Shown: in pieces, positions 50,711-60,112 of the stretch
Numbering within the stretch: position 1 is the first letter of the stretch
How the letters are laid out: every line of letters starts with the position of its first letter
NCBI GenBank assembly: GCA_902777385.1
Contig: CACYTP010000004.1
Coordinates: 124,001 to 188,000 of the forward strand
DNA: 64,000 nucleotides
Direction of reading: 5' to 3'
Source of the DNA: an uncultured bacterium
GTDB taxonomy: Bacteria > Cyanobacteriota > Vampirovibrionia > Gastranaerophilales > Gastranaerophilaceae
Notes under the pieces: model-generated
Seen by the model: only the letters and a program-made list of their open reading frames with translations
Told to the model about the DNA's origin: nothing
Databases searched by the model: none
Made by a program: the position numbers and the translations under genes

Positions 50711-51748
50711 ATGAAAAATAAAATTATAACATTAATACTTATTATGCTTCTGATAAACACATCCGGCATAAGTTTTGCACAAGATACAATTATTAAAAGC
50801 AAACTTTTTTCAATCTCTATACCGGAAGAATTTAAGGGAAATTATTGCGTTAAAAAAGATAAAAATAAAATATCAGTTTTTGATAAAAAATCAAAAAAAG
50901 CAGGCTTTGGAGGATTCGCATTCGGCATAAAAGCGTACCAAAATCCTGCGGATCATGCTGTTCTTCCGGGCAGCAGAAAACTCGGAGAATTAACCGACAA
51001 AAAGGGGCAATTGTATGATATAGTGCTTAAACATCCAACAGATGTTCAATACGATTACACTAAATCAACAGAACCGCCAAAAGAATTCAAACAACTGTAC
51101 GAACTTGGAGAAGTAGTAAGTATTCAAGGAAACAAAGGGGCAACATATTTTAAAAATCAAGGAACTAAGGGAAAAGATTTATACGGTGAAGTTTTGGCAA
51201 AACATTTAACAGCCGTAAAAGAAAAATGGAACTCTATAAAACTTGAAAACGAAAATATGAGTTATATGTACAACGTCCTTGCTCAAACTAACCAAAACAT
51301 CTTAGATAAAATAGGATACGCATATTATGACATTAACGCTGACGGCATAGAAGAACTTGTGATAGGAGAAATTGCTGAAGGCAGCTGGAAAGGTGTTATT
51401 TATGATATTTATACAATGGTAAATCGTAAGCCAAAACATGTAATAAGCGGAGGTGCAAGAGACAGGTATTACGTTTGTGATTACAGTTTCGTTTGTAACG
51501 AGTATTCATCAGGTGCAATGGAAAGCGGTGTAATTGTTTATAATCTTGTTGAAAACTCAACAGAATTATACCCGCAGATAAGTTTTAAATATGACGGTTA
51601 CGAAAATCCGCAAAAGCCTTGGTTCTATTCATATTCTGACGGAGTATGGCAAAATGTATCCGAAAAGGATTATAACAATCGAAAAGAAATCTTTAACAGA
51701 TATGAAAGATTTGATTTTACTCCGTTAAGTCAACTTTATAACAAATGA
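50711..51748 (+). CDS. Secreted protein of unknown function
   Basis: This is a 345-residue protein with a clear signal peptide (MKNKIITLILIMLLINTSG, cleavage near SFA-QD). The mature part has a beta-rich N-terminal domain and a C-terminal segment IGYAYYDINADGIEELVIGE. The D-x-N-x-D-G-x-E-E-L pattern looks like the calcium-binding loop of VCBS/FG-GAP-like repeats. Aromatic-rich C-terminal strands follow (KPWFYSYSDGVWQNV). AAAGGAG precedes the ATG. It overlaps the convergent radical SAM gene by 13 bp. The family is not recognised. Confidence 0.6.
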   Translation: MKNKIITLILIMLLINTSGISFAQDTIIKSKLFSISIPEEFKGNYCVKKDKNKISVFDKKSKKAGFGGFAFGIKAYQNPADHAVLPGSRKLGELTDKKGQLYDIVLKHPTDVQYDYTKSTEPPKEFKQLYELGEVVSIQGNKGATYFKNQGTKGKDLYGEVLAKHLTAVKEKWNSIKLENENMSYMYNVLAQTNQNILDKIGYAYYDINADGIEELVIGEIAEGSWKGVIYDIYTMVNRKPKHVISGGARDRYYVCDYSFVCNEYSSGAMESGVIVYNLVENSTELYPQISFKYDGYENPQKPWFYSYSDGVWQNVSEKDYNNRKEIFNRYERFDFTPLSQLYNK

Positions 51749-53283
51749 TTATCATTTAATAACCGTTGATTTTCTTTAATAAGAAATTCCTTACCCGGAT
51801 TAAGTTCTATAAAATCCCAAGGAAGCTGACTGTCAAAACTCCAGTTCCCGTGTGCAATCTCATCAGTATCAATATTAAATTTTACTGCAGCTTTTTTGTA
51901 TGCACCCAATTTACCGCCGGTTTTATAGACTTCTTCCAACAAATCCGCAAGTCGGCTGTCACCTCTTGATAAAACAGCTTGCCAGTAATCCCACTTTGCA
52001 CTTGATACAGTAGCATGAACTCCTATTTTGTGCATTTCTTTTTTTATATAATTGCTTTTTTGTTCAAGAGATTTATTATCCTCTCTCCCAATCCACTGAA
52101 ACGGCGTATTGGGTTTTGGCACAAATGTTGAAAACCCAAAAGATATATCAAAACCTTTATATGCCGATTTTAACTCTTTTGCCAATAGTATCATTTCATC
52201 AATATCTTCTTTTGTTTCAGTAGGCAGCCCAAGCATACCGTAAAATTTAAAGCCTTTTAAACCGGCTTCTTTTGCTATTTTAACGGCATTTAGTATTTGC
52301 TGCTTTGTTAAATTCTTATTGATAACCTTTCTGAGTCTTTCACTTCCGGCTTCAACGGCAAGCGTTACATTTTTTTGACCGCAAGCAACAAGGGTTCTCA
52401 TAATATCAGAGGTAATAGAGTCAACCCTCAAAGAAGAAACACTCATTTCTATCTCCATACCGTTTTGAATTTTCTCCAGAATATATTTACAAATATCGTT
52501 AAATTTTGGATGGGCACTCAATTGAGCTCCCAACAAAGCTATTTTATTTGTCTTTGACAGCCCCAAATCTATAACCTCTAGAATCTTTTCATAAGGAATA
52601 CATCTGAGCGGCAAATTCAAATATGAAGCAATACAAAATCCGCATCGATTTGCACATCCCCTCGCAGCCTCCATAATAAATGTATTAGGGAAAAAGGCTT
52701 TTTCGCTGATAATCGGAGTATAAATGCAATCCGAAAGTTTTTCAGTATTTTTTTTAACGGTTTTAGAAATATTAGGGACATAAATTCCGTCTAACTTGGC
52801 AAGCTTATTTAAAAACTCTTCTTTTGAAATATCAGTATTATCCTTGTACAGATTTATGATATCAAGATTAAGTTTTTCGCCGTCCCCAATTACAAAAAAG
52901 TCAAAAAACGCTTCATAAGGAGTAGGATTTGCCGTAACAACAGGTCCTCCCGCAAAAATAAACGGTAAATCACTCCCCCTGTTATTACTCCTTAACGGGA
53001 TTTTATACTTATCCAACATCGAGAATATATTTATAAAATCTGTATCAAATGTAAATGAAAACCCTATTAAATCAATATCTTCTTTTTTTAAAGTTGTGGT
53101 TTTGGAATCGCTGTATATTCTTTCAACATTTACATCCTGAATTTCATCTATATTTTTAAACAGCCATAAGTACCCTAATGATGACATTGCAAAAGACTCC
53201 GGACCCGGGAAAGCCATCCATACATTAACAGAGGCTTCCTTGTTTGAAACAGGATTATAAAAATACGTTTCGGAATTATGCAT
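51736..53283 (-). CDS. B12-binding-domain / radical SAM protein
   Basis: This is a 515-residue enzyme. Residues about 20-170 look like the Rossmann-type B12-binding domain that precedes the radical core (LIGFSFTFDTDFIN, FIFAGGPVVTANPTPYEA, FFVIGDGE). The radical SAM motif is ARGCANRCGFCIAS (C-x3-C-x2-C), followed by GAQLSAHPKF, AVEAGSERLRKVINK and MLGLPTETKEDIDE. It resembles the TIGR03960-type proteins, whose reaction is unknown to me. The start at 53283 has GGAGG upstream and overlaps the AI-2E transporter stop by 8 bp, so the two are coupled. Confidence 0.8.
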   Translation of the reverse strand: MHNSETYFYNPVSNKEASVNVWMAFPGPESFAMSSLGYLWLFKNIDEIQDVNVERIYSDSKTTTLKKEDIDLIGFSFTFDTDFINIFSMLDKYKIPLRSNNRGSDLPFIFAGGPVVTANPTPYEAFFDFFVIGDGEKLNLDIINLYKDNTDISKEEFLNKLAKLDGIYVPNISKTVKKNTEKLSDCIYTPIISEKAFFPNTFIMEAARGCANRCGFCIASYLNLPLRCIPYEKILEVIDLGLSKTNKIALLGAQLSAHPKFNDICKYILEKIQNGMEIEMSVSSLRVDSITSDIMRTLVACGQKNVTLAVEAGSERLRKVINKNLTKQQILNAVKIAKEAGLKGFKFYGMLGLPTETKEDIDEMILLAKELKSAYKGFDISFGFSTFVPKPNTPFQWIGREDNKSLEQKSNYIKKEMHKIGVHATVSSAKWDYWQAVLSRGDSRLADLLEEVYKTGGKLGAYKKAAVKFNIDTDEIAHGNWSFDSQLPWDFIELNPGKEFLIKENQRLLNDNHLL

Positions 53284-54316
53284 CAAAATCCTCCGATGAA
53301 ACCTCATTTATTGGGGCTAAATACAATTCATTAATCAATACACAAACGGTTGCGGCAATAGCAGGAGAAAGTATTACACCCCAAAAACCCAAAAATTGTT
53401 GTGCCAAAAACAATGCCAAAAATATCATTAACGGATGTAATTTCATCCATTTACTGAATACCAAAGGTCTTACTATATAATTAGATAATTGTTGTGCAAT
53501 TATAAACAACAAAATAATCAATATAACTTTTCCAATACTTATAGGATAAGCAACCAAAAGTACTATGCCTAATGCAACTGTCGGACCGACTAACGGAATT
53601 ATATCCAAAATACCTGTAATCAAACCAAGCAAAACATAATAATCAACTTTTAAGAAAAACAAGAATATCGTAGTCATTAAACCAACGGCAGCCATAGAAA
53701 GGATTTGAGCACTAACATATCCGCCAACTTTATAAATTATTGTTTGCAAAATACTATCGGCTCTTCCTTTAATACTTTGAGGGAAAAATTCAATAAACTT
53801 ATCTCTCAGATAAACTCTGTCCGCCAGCAGATAATAGACAATCATCATCAACGCAACCGCAATAACAGCAATTTCAAATACTCCCAAGGTAAATGACCAG
53901 GACTGGTTAACCAAATTTCCCGCAAACTCTGCTTTATTGGACAATATCGTATCAAATGAAACATACTCCGATAATCTCTTACCAAACAACTGATTTGAAT
54001 TGAAAAAAGATATTAACAATGTAATTTTTTCAGGCAAACCCGATAAAAAATATTTCACTTCCTTAATTGTCATCATTAAGACAGGAATAAATAATGCAAA
54101 AATTGCAATACTACTCAGCAATACAGCTACTACAGATGACAACTTCCTACCCAAATATTTTTCTATTTTTTTTACAAAAGGATTTAGGGCACAAGCAATA
54201 ACAAATGCCCCGAAAAACAGCAATAAGACATTCACAATCTTTGGCAAAATTAAAAGAACTAATCCCACAAGAATAAGAAATATAATATTTTTTATTGTAA
54301 AAAGCCTCTTTAGCAT
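53276..54316 (-). CDS. AI-2E family transporter (PerM-like)
   Basis: This is a 346-residue membrane protein with about eight helices. LGRKLSSVVAVLLSSIAIF, a long soluble region, and GLITGILDIIPLVGPTVALG (the conserved D-I-I-P-x-x-G-P motif), followed by QQLSNYIVRPLVFSKWMKLHPL, are family-typical. Members have been linked to Na+/H+ exchange, quorum-signal export or permease roles, so the substrate is open. GAGAGG precedes the ATG. It is upstream of, and overlaps, the radical SAM gene. Confidence 0.92.
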   Translation of the reverse strand: MLKRLFTIKNIIFLILVGLVLLILPKIVNVLLLFFGAFVIACALNPFVKKIEKYLGRKLSSVVAVLLSSIAIFALFIPVLMMTIKEVKYFLSGLPEKITLLISFFNSNQLFGKRLSEYVSFDTILSNKAEFAGNLVNQSWSFTLGVFEIAVIAVALMMIVYYLLADRVYLRDKFIEFFPQSIKGRADSILQTIIYKVGGYVSAQILSMAAVGLMTTIFLFFLKVDYYVLLGLITGILDIIPLVGPTVALGIVLLVAYPISIGKVILIILLFIIAQQLSNYIVRPLVFSKWMKLHPLMIFLALFLAQQFLGFWGVILSPAIAATVCVLINELYLAPINEVSSEDFDA

Positions 54317-54469
54317 TGGATACCTCTCTATTTGAGAATTTTAACAAAAACATATTCATTAGTAAATTGTAAATAAATGTTACAAATCTGATTTATTAGG
54401 CAATTTGCTAAAATAAAAAAACTTTTTATAAATGTAGGTTAGTGTTAATTTAAATTGAAGGTAGTAGTT

Positions 54470-55270
54470 ATGGTAAGTTTATCAATTCCTCCTTATGTAA
54501 ATTGGAACAACGTTAAACGAGTTGTAAAAATGGCACCTTACTATTGGGGTGACGGAATGGTAACCCATCAAGATGCACTGGAAAGACTCGTTAGAGGCAC
54601 AAAAGACGCATCCGGCAAATATGTAGGCGGTCGTGGTTTTAAAAACTTCGGCAGTTCGCTTAGAGAATCATTTTTAGAAACCGAAGCAGCATATAAAGGT
54701 GTAATGGCAAGAGAAGGCGGTTTCTTCAGATATGTAGGAAACACATTAAAAAGATTCCCCGGTGAAGTAAGTGCTGCTTGGAAAGCAGGCGGCACAGCCG
54801 CAGCAGCTGCTGAAAAATCTGCATTATGGGGAAGTATAAAAGGTGCCGGCAGTGCTATTGGTAAAAGATTACCTTTAATCGGTTCTTTAATATATGCCGC
54901 AACCCAAATTCCAAATATATTTGAAGCAACAAAAGATGGCGGACTCGTCAGTGGCGGGGCAGAATTACTTAAAACAGGTGCAAAAATCACCGGATTTACC
55001 GCAGGATGTGCAATCGGTCAGGCAATATGTCCTATTCCAATCGTTGGCGGTATCATAGGCGGTATGGTAGGTGAATGGCTGACAGGACTTGTTGTTGGCA
55101 AAAGCTATACCGAACAGAAGGAAGAAATACAGCAAGAAACAGCTCAGGCTATGCAGCAGCACAGCTTTGATACAGGTTCAACAAATCCGTTTGCACAAGG
55201 TGTAGATCCTCAACAATTACAAATGCTGCAACAAATGGTAGCAAATGATCCAAGATTCAGACAAGCATAA
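54470..55270 (+). CDS. Glycine-zipper protein of unknown function
   Basis: This is a 266-residue protein. A central Ala/Gly-rich region (AGGTAAAAAEKSALWGS) is followed by a hydrophobic segment (PLIGSLIYAATQIPNIF) and a strong glycine-zipper hairpin, CAIGQAICPIPIVGGIIGG then MVGEWLTGLVVG. The C-terminus is Gln-rich (QQLQMLQQMV). Glycine-zipper hairpins occur in membrane-inserting, pore-forming and outer-membrane lipoprotein families. There is no signal peptide. The start at 54470 has GAAGG at good spacing. A strong terminator follows. Function is not known. Confidence 0.55.
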   Translation: MVSLSIPPYVNWNNVKRVVKMAPYYWGDGMVTHQDALERLVRGTKDASGKYVGGRGFKNFGSSLRESFLETEAAYKGVMAREGGFFRYVGNTLKRFPGEVSAAWKAGGTAAAAAEKSALWGSIKGAGSAIGKRLPLIGSLIYAATQIPNIFEATKDGGLVSGGAELLKTGAKITGFTAGCAIGQAICPIPIVGGIIGGMVGEWLTGLVVGKSYTEQKEEIQQETAQAMQQHSFDTGSTNPFAQGVDPQQLQMLQQMVANDPRFRQA

Positions 55271-55300
55271 CATATCAAAATAACATACTTAACCTAAAAG

Positions 55301-55331
55301 AAAATCCGATGACATTTCATCGGATTTTTTT
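55301..55331 (+). terminator. Terminator after the glycine-zipper gene
   Basis: AAAATCCGATG/CATCGGATTTT around ACATTT, followed by TTT. Confidence 0.9.
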
Positions 55332-55380
55332 AAATATAATTTACACTAATTACATAATAAACTTTTTCATAAATTGTTTG

Positions 55381-55409
55381 TTGTAATTTTAATTTTTATT
55401 TGGTATAGT
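55381..55409 (+). promoter_or_regulatory. Promoter of the GT-C membrane protein gene
   Basis: TTGTAA (55381-55386) is separated by 17 bp from TATAGT (55404-55409). Confidence 0.6.
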
Positions 55410-55429
55410 CAGCGTTGGAAATATATATT

Positions 55430-57109
55430 ATGCAACCTTTTCTATCTAAATACAAAAAAGATTTATTATGTCTGTTGGGCATTACAATTATATTTTTGAT
55501 ATGCTCTGTTTTATTTTTTGGATATTTTGGCAGTTTATTTTACGATACCGGCAGAGAAATTTATATCCCTCAATTAATATTGGAAGGAAAAGTATTATAT
55601 AAAGACATTTTTGCACTATATAATCCTCTGTCGTATGAGATAAACTCATTTTTATATCTGATATTCGGAACAAATGTTAATGTTTTGTACTCAGCAGGAA
55701 TTATAAATTCATTTTTAATAATACTATGCATATATCTTATATCCAGACAATTTCTTAATCGGCTTAATTCCTTTGTAATATCGGTATTTACCATATTTTA
55801 TTTTATATTTAATTCCAATACAATAATTAACTATATATTTCCGTATGCATACGCTATGATTTATGCCCTTACAGCAATGCTTTATTCCGCACTGTTCGGT
55901 CTGATATACATTAGGAATAATAAATCCGTATATATAATATCGGCATTTTTTATGCTTGGATTATCTTTTGCTAATAAACCCGAATTTATTTTTTGTATTA
56001 TTCCGCTAATTTGTCTGCTTTTTAAAAATAAAACTAATCTGAAAGTAATAATTGCCTCGATAACAGCATTTATTACCCCAATAATTATCAGTTACGAAAT
56101 ACTATTCATCCAAGGCTTTACAGTGCAAAATTTAACTGAATATTTGAAATTTATAAGATATTTCTTTGCGACAACAGAACAAAAAATATATAATACAAAC
56201 ACATTCAGAGATTGGAGCTTACAAAATATTATTAATGTTTCAATAGATTTTATACAATTTGTAATACTTACTGTAGTTCCTGCATTTATATTTAACTTAT
56301 TTAGGGCAAAAAAGTATGTCGCAGCAGGAATTATTTTAGCATTATTGCTATTTAAACCATACTACATAACCATTAGCAAACTTACACTTAATTCTGCTTT
56401 AATGATATCATGGGTATGTATAGCTTGCTTAATTATAGCAATAAAATCTCTAAAAGATAAGAACTGGGATTTCTTATTTTTATGCGTTTTTGCAATTTTA
56501 TCATGTCTCAGATACAAATTTATCCTCCTTGCAGATTTTGCAAAATTTGCAGGAATTCTTCCATTTGCTCTTATTTGGATTTATATTAATAAAACTTTAT
56601 TCACTCAAAAAATTCAATATTCACTATCAATCATACTGCTCGGCTTATGTACGGCAATTACACAATACCAATTTAAACAAATAGTATATGTACCTGTAGA
56701 ATTAAGAAACAAAAACGAAATTGTATATACGTTAAAAGCTTATGCTGAGCCATTTTTAAACACCATTAGCTGGATTAAGAAAAACACCAAAAATACAGAT
56801 ACGATTCTTGCTATACCCGAAGGTATTATGATAAATTATGCAACGGAACGTCCAACGCTTCCAATGTACTATCACCTCATTCCAAACCACATAGCCGCCC
56901 TCAATGAACACAATATTATTGATAATATAAACAAAAACCAGCCTGAATACTTTGTCTTAAATAACTTGGATTACAGTAGTTACGGTTCATCACATATATG
57001 TGAAAATTTCGGACAAAACTTATGCAATTTTATATACAACAATTACACTTTAGTTCAAGAATTTGAATCCGAAAAAATTAAAATAAAAATATTTAAGCAT
57101 AATTTATAA
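55430..57109 (+). CDS. GT-C-fold membrane glycosyltransferase (GT39/ArnT-like)
   Basis: This is a 559-residue protein with about 11-12 membrane helices and a C-terminal periplasmic domain of about 100 residues. The first extracytoplasmic loop carries YDTGREIYIPQLILEGKVLY then KDIFALYNPLSYEINSFLY. This is the acidic D-x-G-R / G-x-x-L-Y-x-D-x pattern of lipid-linked-sugar transferases in the GT39/PMT superfamily. The expected role is moving a sugar from a polyprenyl carrier onto a lipid or protein outside the inner membrane. The acceptor is unknown; no glycan cluster surrounds it. The start at 55430 follows a good promoter. Confidence 0.75.
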   Translation: MQPFLSKYKKDLLCLLGITIIFLICSVLFFGYFGSLFYDTGREIYIPQLILEGKVLYKDIFALYNPLSYEINSFLYLIFGTNVNVLYSAGIINSFLIILCIYLISRQFLNRLNSFVISVFTIFYFIFNSNTIINYIFPYAYAMIYALTAMLYSALFGLIYIRNNKSVYIISAFFMLGLSFANKPEFIFCIIPLICLLFKNKTNLKVIIASITAFITPIIISYEILFIQGFTVQNLTEYLKFIRYFFATTEQKIYNTNTFRDWSLQNIINVSIDFIQFVILTVVPAFIFNLFRAKKYVAAGIILALLLFKPYYITISKLTLNSALMISWVCIACLIIAIKSLKDKNWDFLFLCVFAILSCLRYKFILLADFAKFAGILPFALIWIYINKTLFTQKIQYSLSIILLGLCTAITQYQFKQIVYVPVELRNKNEIVYTLKAYAEPFLNTISWIKKNTKNTDTILAIPEGIMINYATERPTLPMYYHLIPNHIAALNEHNIIDNINKNQPEYFVLNNLDYSSYGSSHICENFGQNLCNFIYNNYTLVQEFESEKIKIKIFKHNL

Positions 57110-57119
57110 ATTACTCTAA

Positions 57120-60089
57120 CTAAGCTGAAAGCGTAAATATTTCGTAAATTTCTTCGTCCGTAAGTTCTGTAATAATCTTTTCGCCTTCGTAAATTGCCAA
57201 ATCAGCAAGCTCCTTTTTGGATTTAAGCATTTCATCGATTTTTTCTTCAAACGTTCCCAATGTTATCATTCTGTGAACCATAACATTCTTATCCTGACCG
57301 ATACGGTAAGTTCTGTCTGTTGCCTGATCCTCAACCGCCGGATTCCACCACAAGTCATAGTGTATAACATTCGTTGCACTTGTCAGGTTCAAACCTGTAC
57401 CACCTGCTTTCAAAGACAATATCATTACCTTTGTATCATCATCATTTTGGAATTGATTAATTAAAGCTTCACGCTGAGGAACTGTCAACGAGCCATGGAA
57501 GAACAGAGGCTGCGTATTACATTCTTCTGCAATAACCTTGCATAAAATATCACCCATTTCCTTATACTGGGTAAATATAAGCGATTTTTCACCGTTATCC
57601 AATATGCTTTCCAAAGTTGATATACATTTATCAAGTTTCCCTGACATTTCTCTTGTCATATCACCGGATTTCAGGAACTGATACGGGTGATTACATATTT
57701 GTTTCAGAGCGGTAATAAGTTTGAAGATATTACCACGTCTGTTGATACCTGAGAATTCGTTAATCTTATCCATCATTTCATTAAGAGTCTTTTCATACAG
57801 AACAGCCTGCTGTTTAGATAAGTAACAGTATTCATTAAGTACCATTTTTTCAGGTAAGTCGGAAATAACGTGTTTGTCTGTTTTTAAACGTCTTAATACA
57901 AATGGAGATACAGACATTTTCAATTTTGCAGCACGAGAATTTTCCTTAAATCTTTCAATCGGTATTGCATAACTCTTTTGGAATTCTCTCAAACTGCCAA
58001 GATATCCTTGATTAATGAAGTCAAAAATACTCCACAACTCAGTCAATCTGTTTTCCACAGGAGTACCGGTCATAGCAACCTTAGTATCAGCCTTCAGAGT
58101 TTTAATTGCAAGCGTTTGAGCCGTATCAGGATTTTTTATATTTTGAGCTTCATCAACAATAACCATACCCCATTGATGCTTCTTTAATTCCTCAACATCT
58201 ATTCTCATAATGGCATAAGTTGTAAGAATTACATCATGCTCCACATCCAGTTTTCGTTCTGTACCATGGTAAACAACGGCGTCCAGAGATGGGGCAAACA
58301 TCTGCAATTCTTTCATCCAGTTACCCATTAGAGTTGTAGGGCATATTACAAGTACAGGTTTCTTTAGTCTGTCTTCCTCTTTTAATTTCAGAATCAAGCT
58401 TATGACCTGAATAGTTTTACCTAATCCCATATCATCAGCCATACAAACACCAAAGCCCTTAGTTACGTTTGTCCATAGCCATTTCAAACCTGTTTGCTGG
58501 TACGGTCTTAACTCTCCCGTCAATGCTGCCGGAGGAGTAACTTCTACAGGCTTTGTAAAATCCTGAATTACTCTTGCATAAGCATCATCATAATCAAACT
58601 CGTACTGGGACAATTGACCCGACATTGAAGCATGTATCAATTCCATACGGGACAATGATTTAAAGTTCGCTTTTGCAATCTGCTCAAATATCTTTTTACT
58701 TTCCTCTTTATCAATAAGAACATATTTATTTTTATACTTAATCAGTCCGTTATTTTCCTCTACGAGTTTATTAAACTCTTCCAAAGATATTTTTTCATTA
58801 CCGATAGCTATTTCATAAGAAAAATCAAGAATATCATCCAGTGCAATTTTACTTGACGAAGTATTATTGAACAAATCGGACAAATCCTGAGAACGGGAAG
58901 CCTTAACTTTTGCATTTATAGAGGCTCTCGGAACAACAATATTTACCAGTTCCTTTGGCAATATAACTTCTATCTGAGCTTTTTGGAGATAATATGCTGT
59001 TTGAGTAATTATTTTATAAACTTCATTTAAATTTAAATCCAGAGCAAGTTTATCTTCATCTTCAAACAAATCCTCTAACTCAGGCATATATCGAATTGCA
59101 TAATTAAGTTGTTTCTCAACAATCTTAGCAATATCGGAAGAATTTGCATCAAAAATCGTATCTTTGTGATACAATTCATCAATCAATACGCTTTCACCGG
59201 TTTTTCTGTTCTTTATATGAACCTTTAATTGGAACAGCTCATCCTCTAATCTGTCAATTTTGAAGAACGGAATTACATCATATTTTCCAAGATACAACTC
59301 GTCAAACCACTGAGCAATATTTTCGGCAATCGAAACCCCTCTCATATTTGAACGCTGTTCAAGGTCTTTAATCATATAAGTTCCTGATTTTACATCTTTA
59401 AATTTATATGCCTTTATACCTAAGAACTTATATATAACATAATTCATATAGTTATGAACAAACTCATTTACGAAATTCTTTGGTTTTTCGCCCTTAATAA
59501 ATAAGTTTTCAGGGATATTTTCCTCAAACTGATTTATAATTCTGGCGACCTGCTGATTAGGAATTATCGGCTCGTACACAATTTTGAACATAGAATTCTT
59601 TTCTCTCACAACAGGAATAAAATATAATTTTTCAATTAATTTCATTACAAAATGTGCAAGATTATTCATATATATAAAGGTAGGAGTAACAGATTCCATA
59701 TCGATAATTTCACCAAAACTGCCGAAATAATCCATTACCAAATCCAAATTCATAAAATATCCGACATATTCATCCAAAACCTGTGAACGAAATCTGAACA
59801 AAGAACCCTTTGATTTCAAATAATACTCAAAATTATTTGTCGGAGTGATAAAGAATGACAATTTACCGTTTTCATTTACCAAAAAGAAATCCGTATTTCT
59901 TGCAGGACTGTGAGGAGAAACAAAAACATCTTTAAATTCATCCTCAATAGTCTGATAAATTAAACTTAACGTATAACGAAAATCTTTGTTCTTAAACCCT
60001 TCAGGATTTTCTGAAAGGTTAAAAAACAGTTCATCAACATTATTTTTCTTTATTGAAAAATCTATATTCCAGTTTGTGCCAATTGTCAT
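57120..60089 (-). CDS. SNF2-family DNA-dependent ATPase/helicase
   Basis: This is a 989-residue protein. The C-terminal half is a full SNF2 motor: GVCMADDMGLGKTIQVISL (Walker A), MVIVDEAQNIKNP (DEAQ), MTGTPVENRLTELWSIFDF, then the second lobe with LSLKAGGTGLNLTSATNVIH, DLWWNPAVEDQATDRTYRIG. The N-terminal 500 residues have no SWIM Cys/His set visible and look lineage-specific, with an SNF2_assoc-like DUF region just before the motor. Likely substrates are DNA or nucleoprotein complexes, as with bacterial RapA/HepA-type remodellers. It is tail-to-tail with the GT-C gene and 24 bp after gpmI, likely co-transcribed. Confidence 0.93.
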   Translation of the reverse strand: MTIGTNWNIDFSIKKNNVDELFFNLSENPEGFKNKDFRYTLSLIYQTIEDEFKDVFVSPHSPARNTDFFLVNENGKLSFFITPTNNFEYYLKSKGSLFRFRSQVLDEYVGYFMNLDLVMDYFGSFGEIIDMESVTPTFIYMNNLAHFVMKLIEKLYFIPVVREKNSMFKIVYEPIIPNQQVARIINQFEENIPENLFIKGEKPKNFVNEFVHNYMNYVIYKFLGIKAYKFKDVKSGTYMIKDLEQRSNMRGVSIAENIAQWFDELYLGKYDVIPFFKIDRLEDELFQLKVHIKNRKTGESVLIDELYHKDTIFDANSSDIAKIVEKQLNYAIRYMPELEDLFEDEDKLALDLNLNEVYKIITQTAYYLQKAQIEVILPKELVNIVVPRASINAKVKASRSQDLSDLFNNTSSSKIALDDILDFSYEIAIGNEKISLEEFNKLVEENNGLIKYKNKYVLIDKEESKKIFEQIAKANFKSLSRMELIHASMSGQLSQYEFDYDDAYARVIQDFTKPVEVTPPAALTGELRPYQQTGLKWLWTNVTKGFGVCMADDMGLGKTIQVISLILKLKEEDRLKKPVLVICPTTLMGNWMKELQMFAPSLDAVVYHGTERKLDVEHDVILTTYAIMRIDVEELKKHQWGMVIVDEAQNIKNPDTAQTLAIKTLKADTKVAMTGTPVENRLTELWSIFDFINQGYLGSLREFQKSYAIPIERFKENSRAAKLKMSVSPFVLRRLKTDKHVISDLPEKMVLNEYCYLSKQQAVLYEKTLNEMMDKINEFSGINRRGNIFKLITALKQICNHPYQFLKSGDMTREMSGKLDKCISTLESILDNGEKSLIFTQYKEMGDILCKVIAEECNTQPLFFHGSLTVPQREALINQFQNDDDTKVMILSLKAGGTGLNLTSATNVIHYDLWWNPAVEDQATDRTYRIGQDKNVMVHRMITLGTFEEKIDEMLKSKKELADLAIYEGEKIITELTDEEIYEIFTLSA

Positions 60090-60112
60090 TCTTTATATAT
60101 CCCTTTTCCTGA

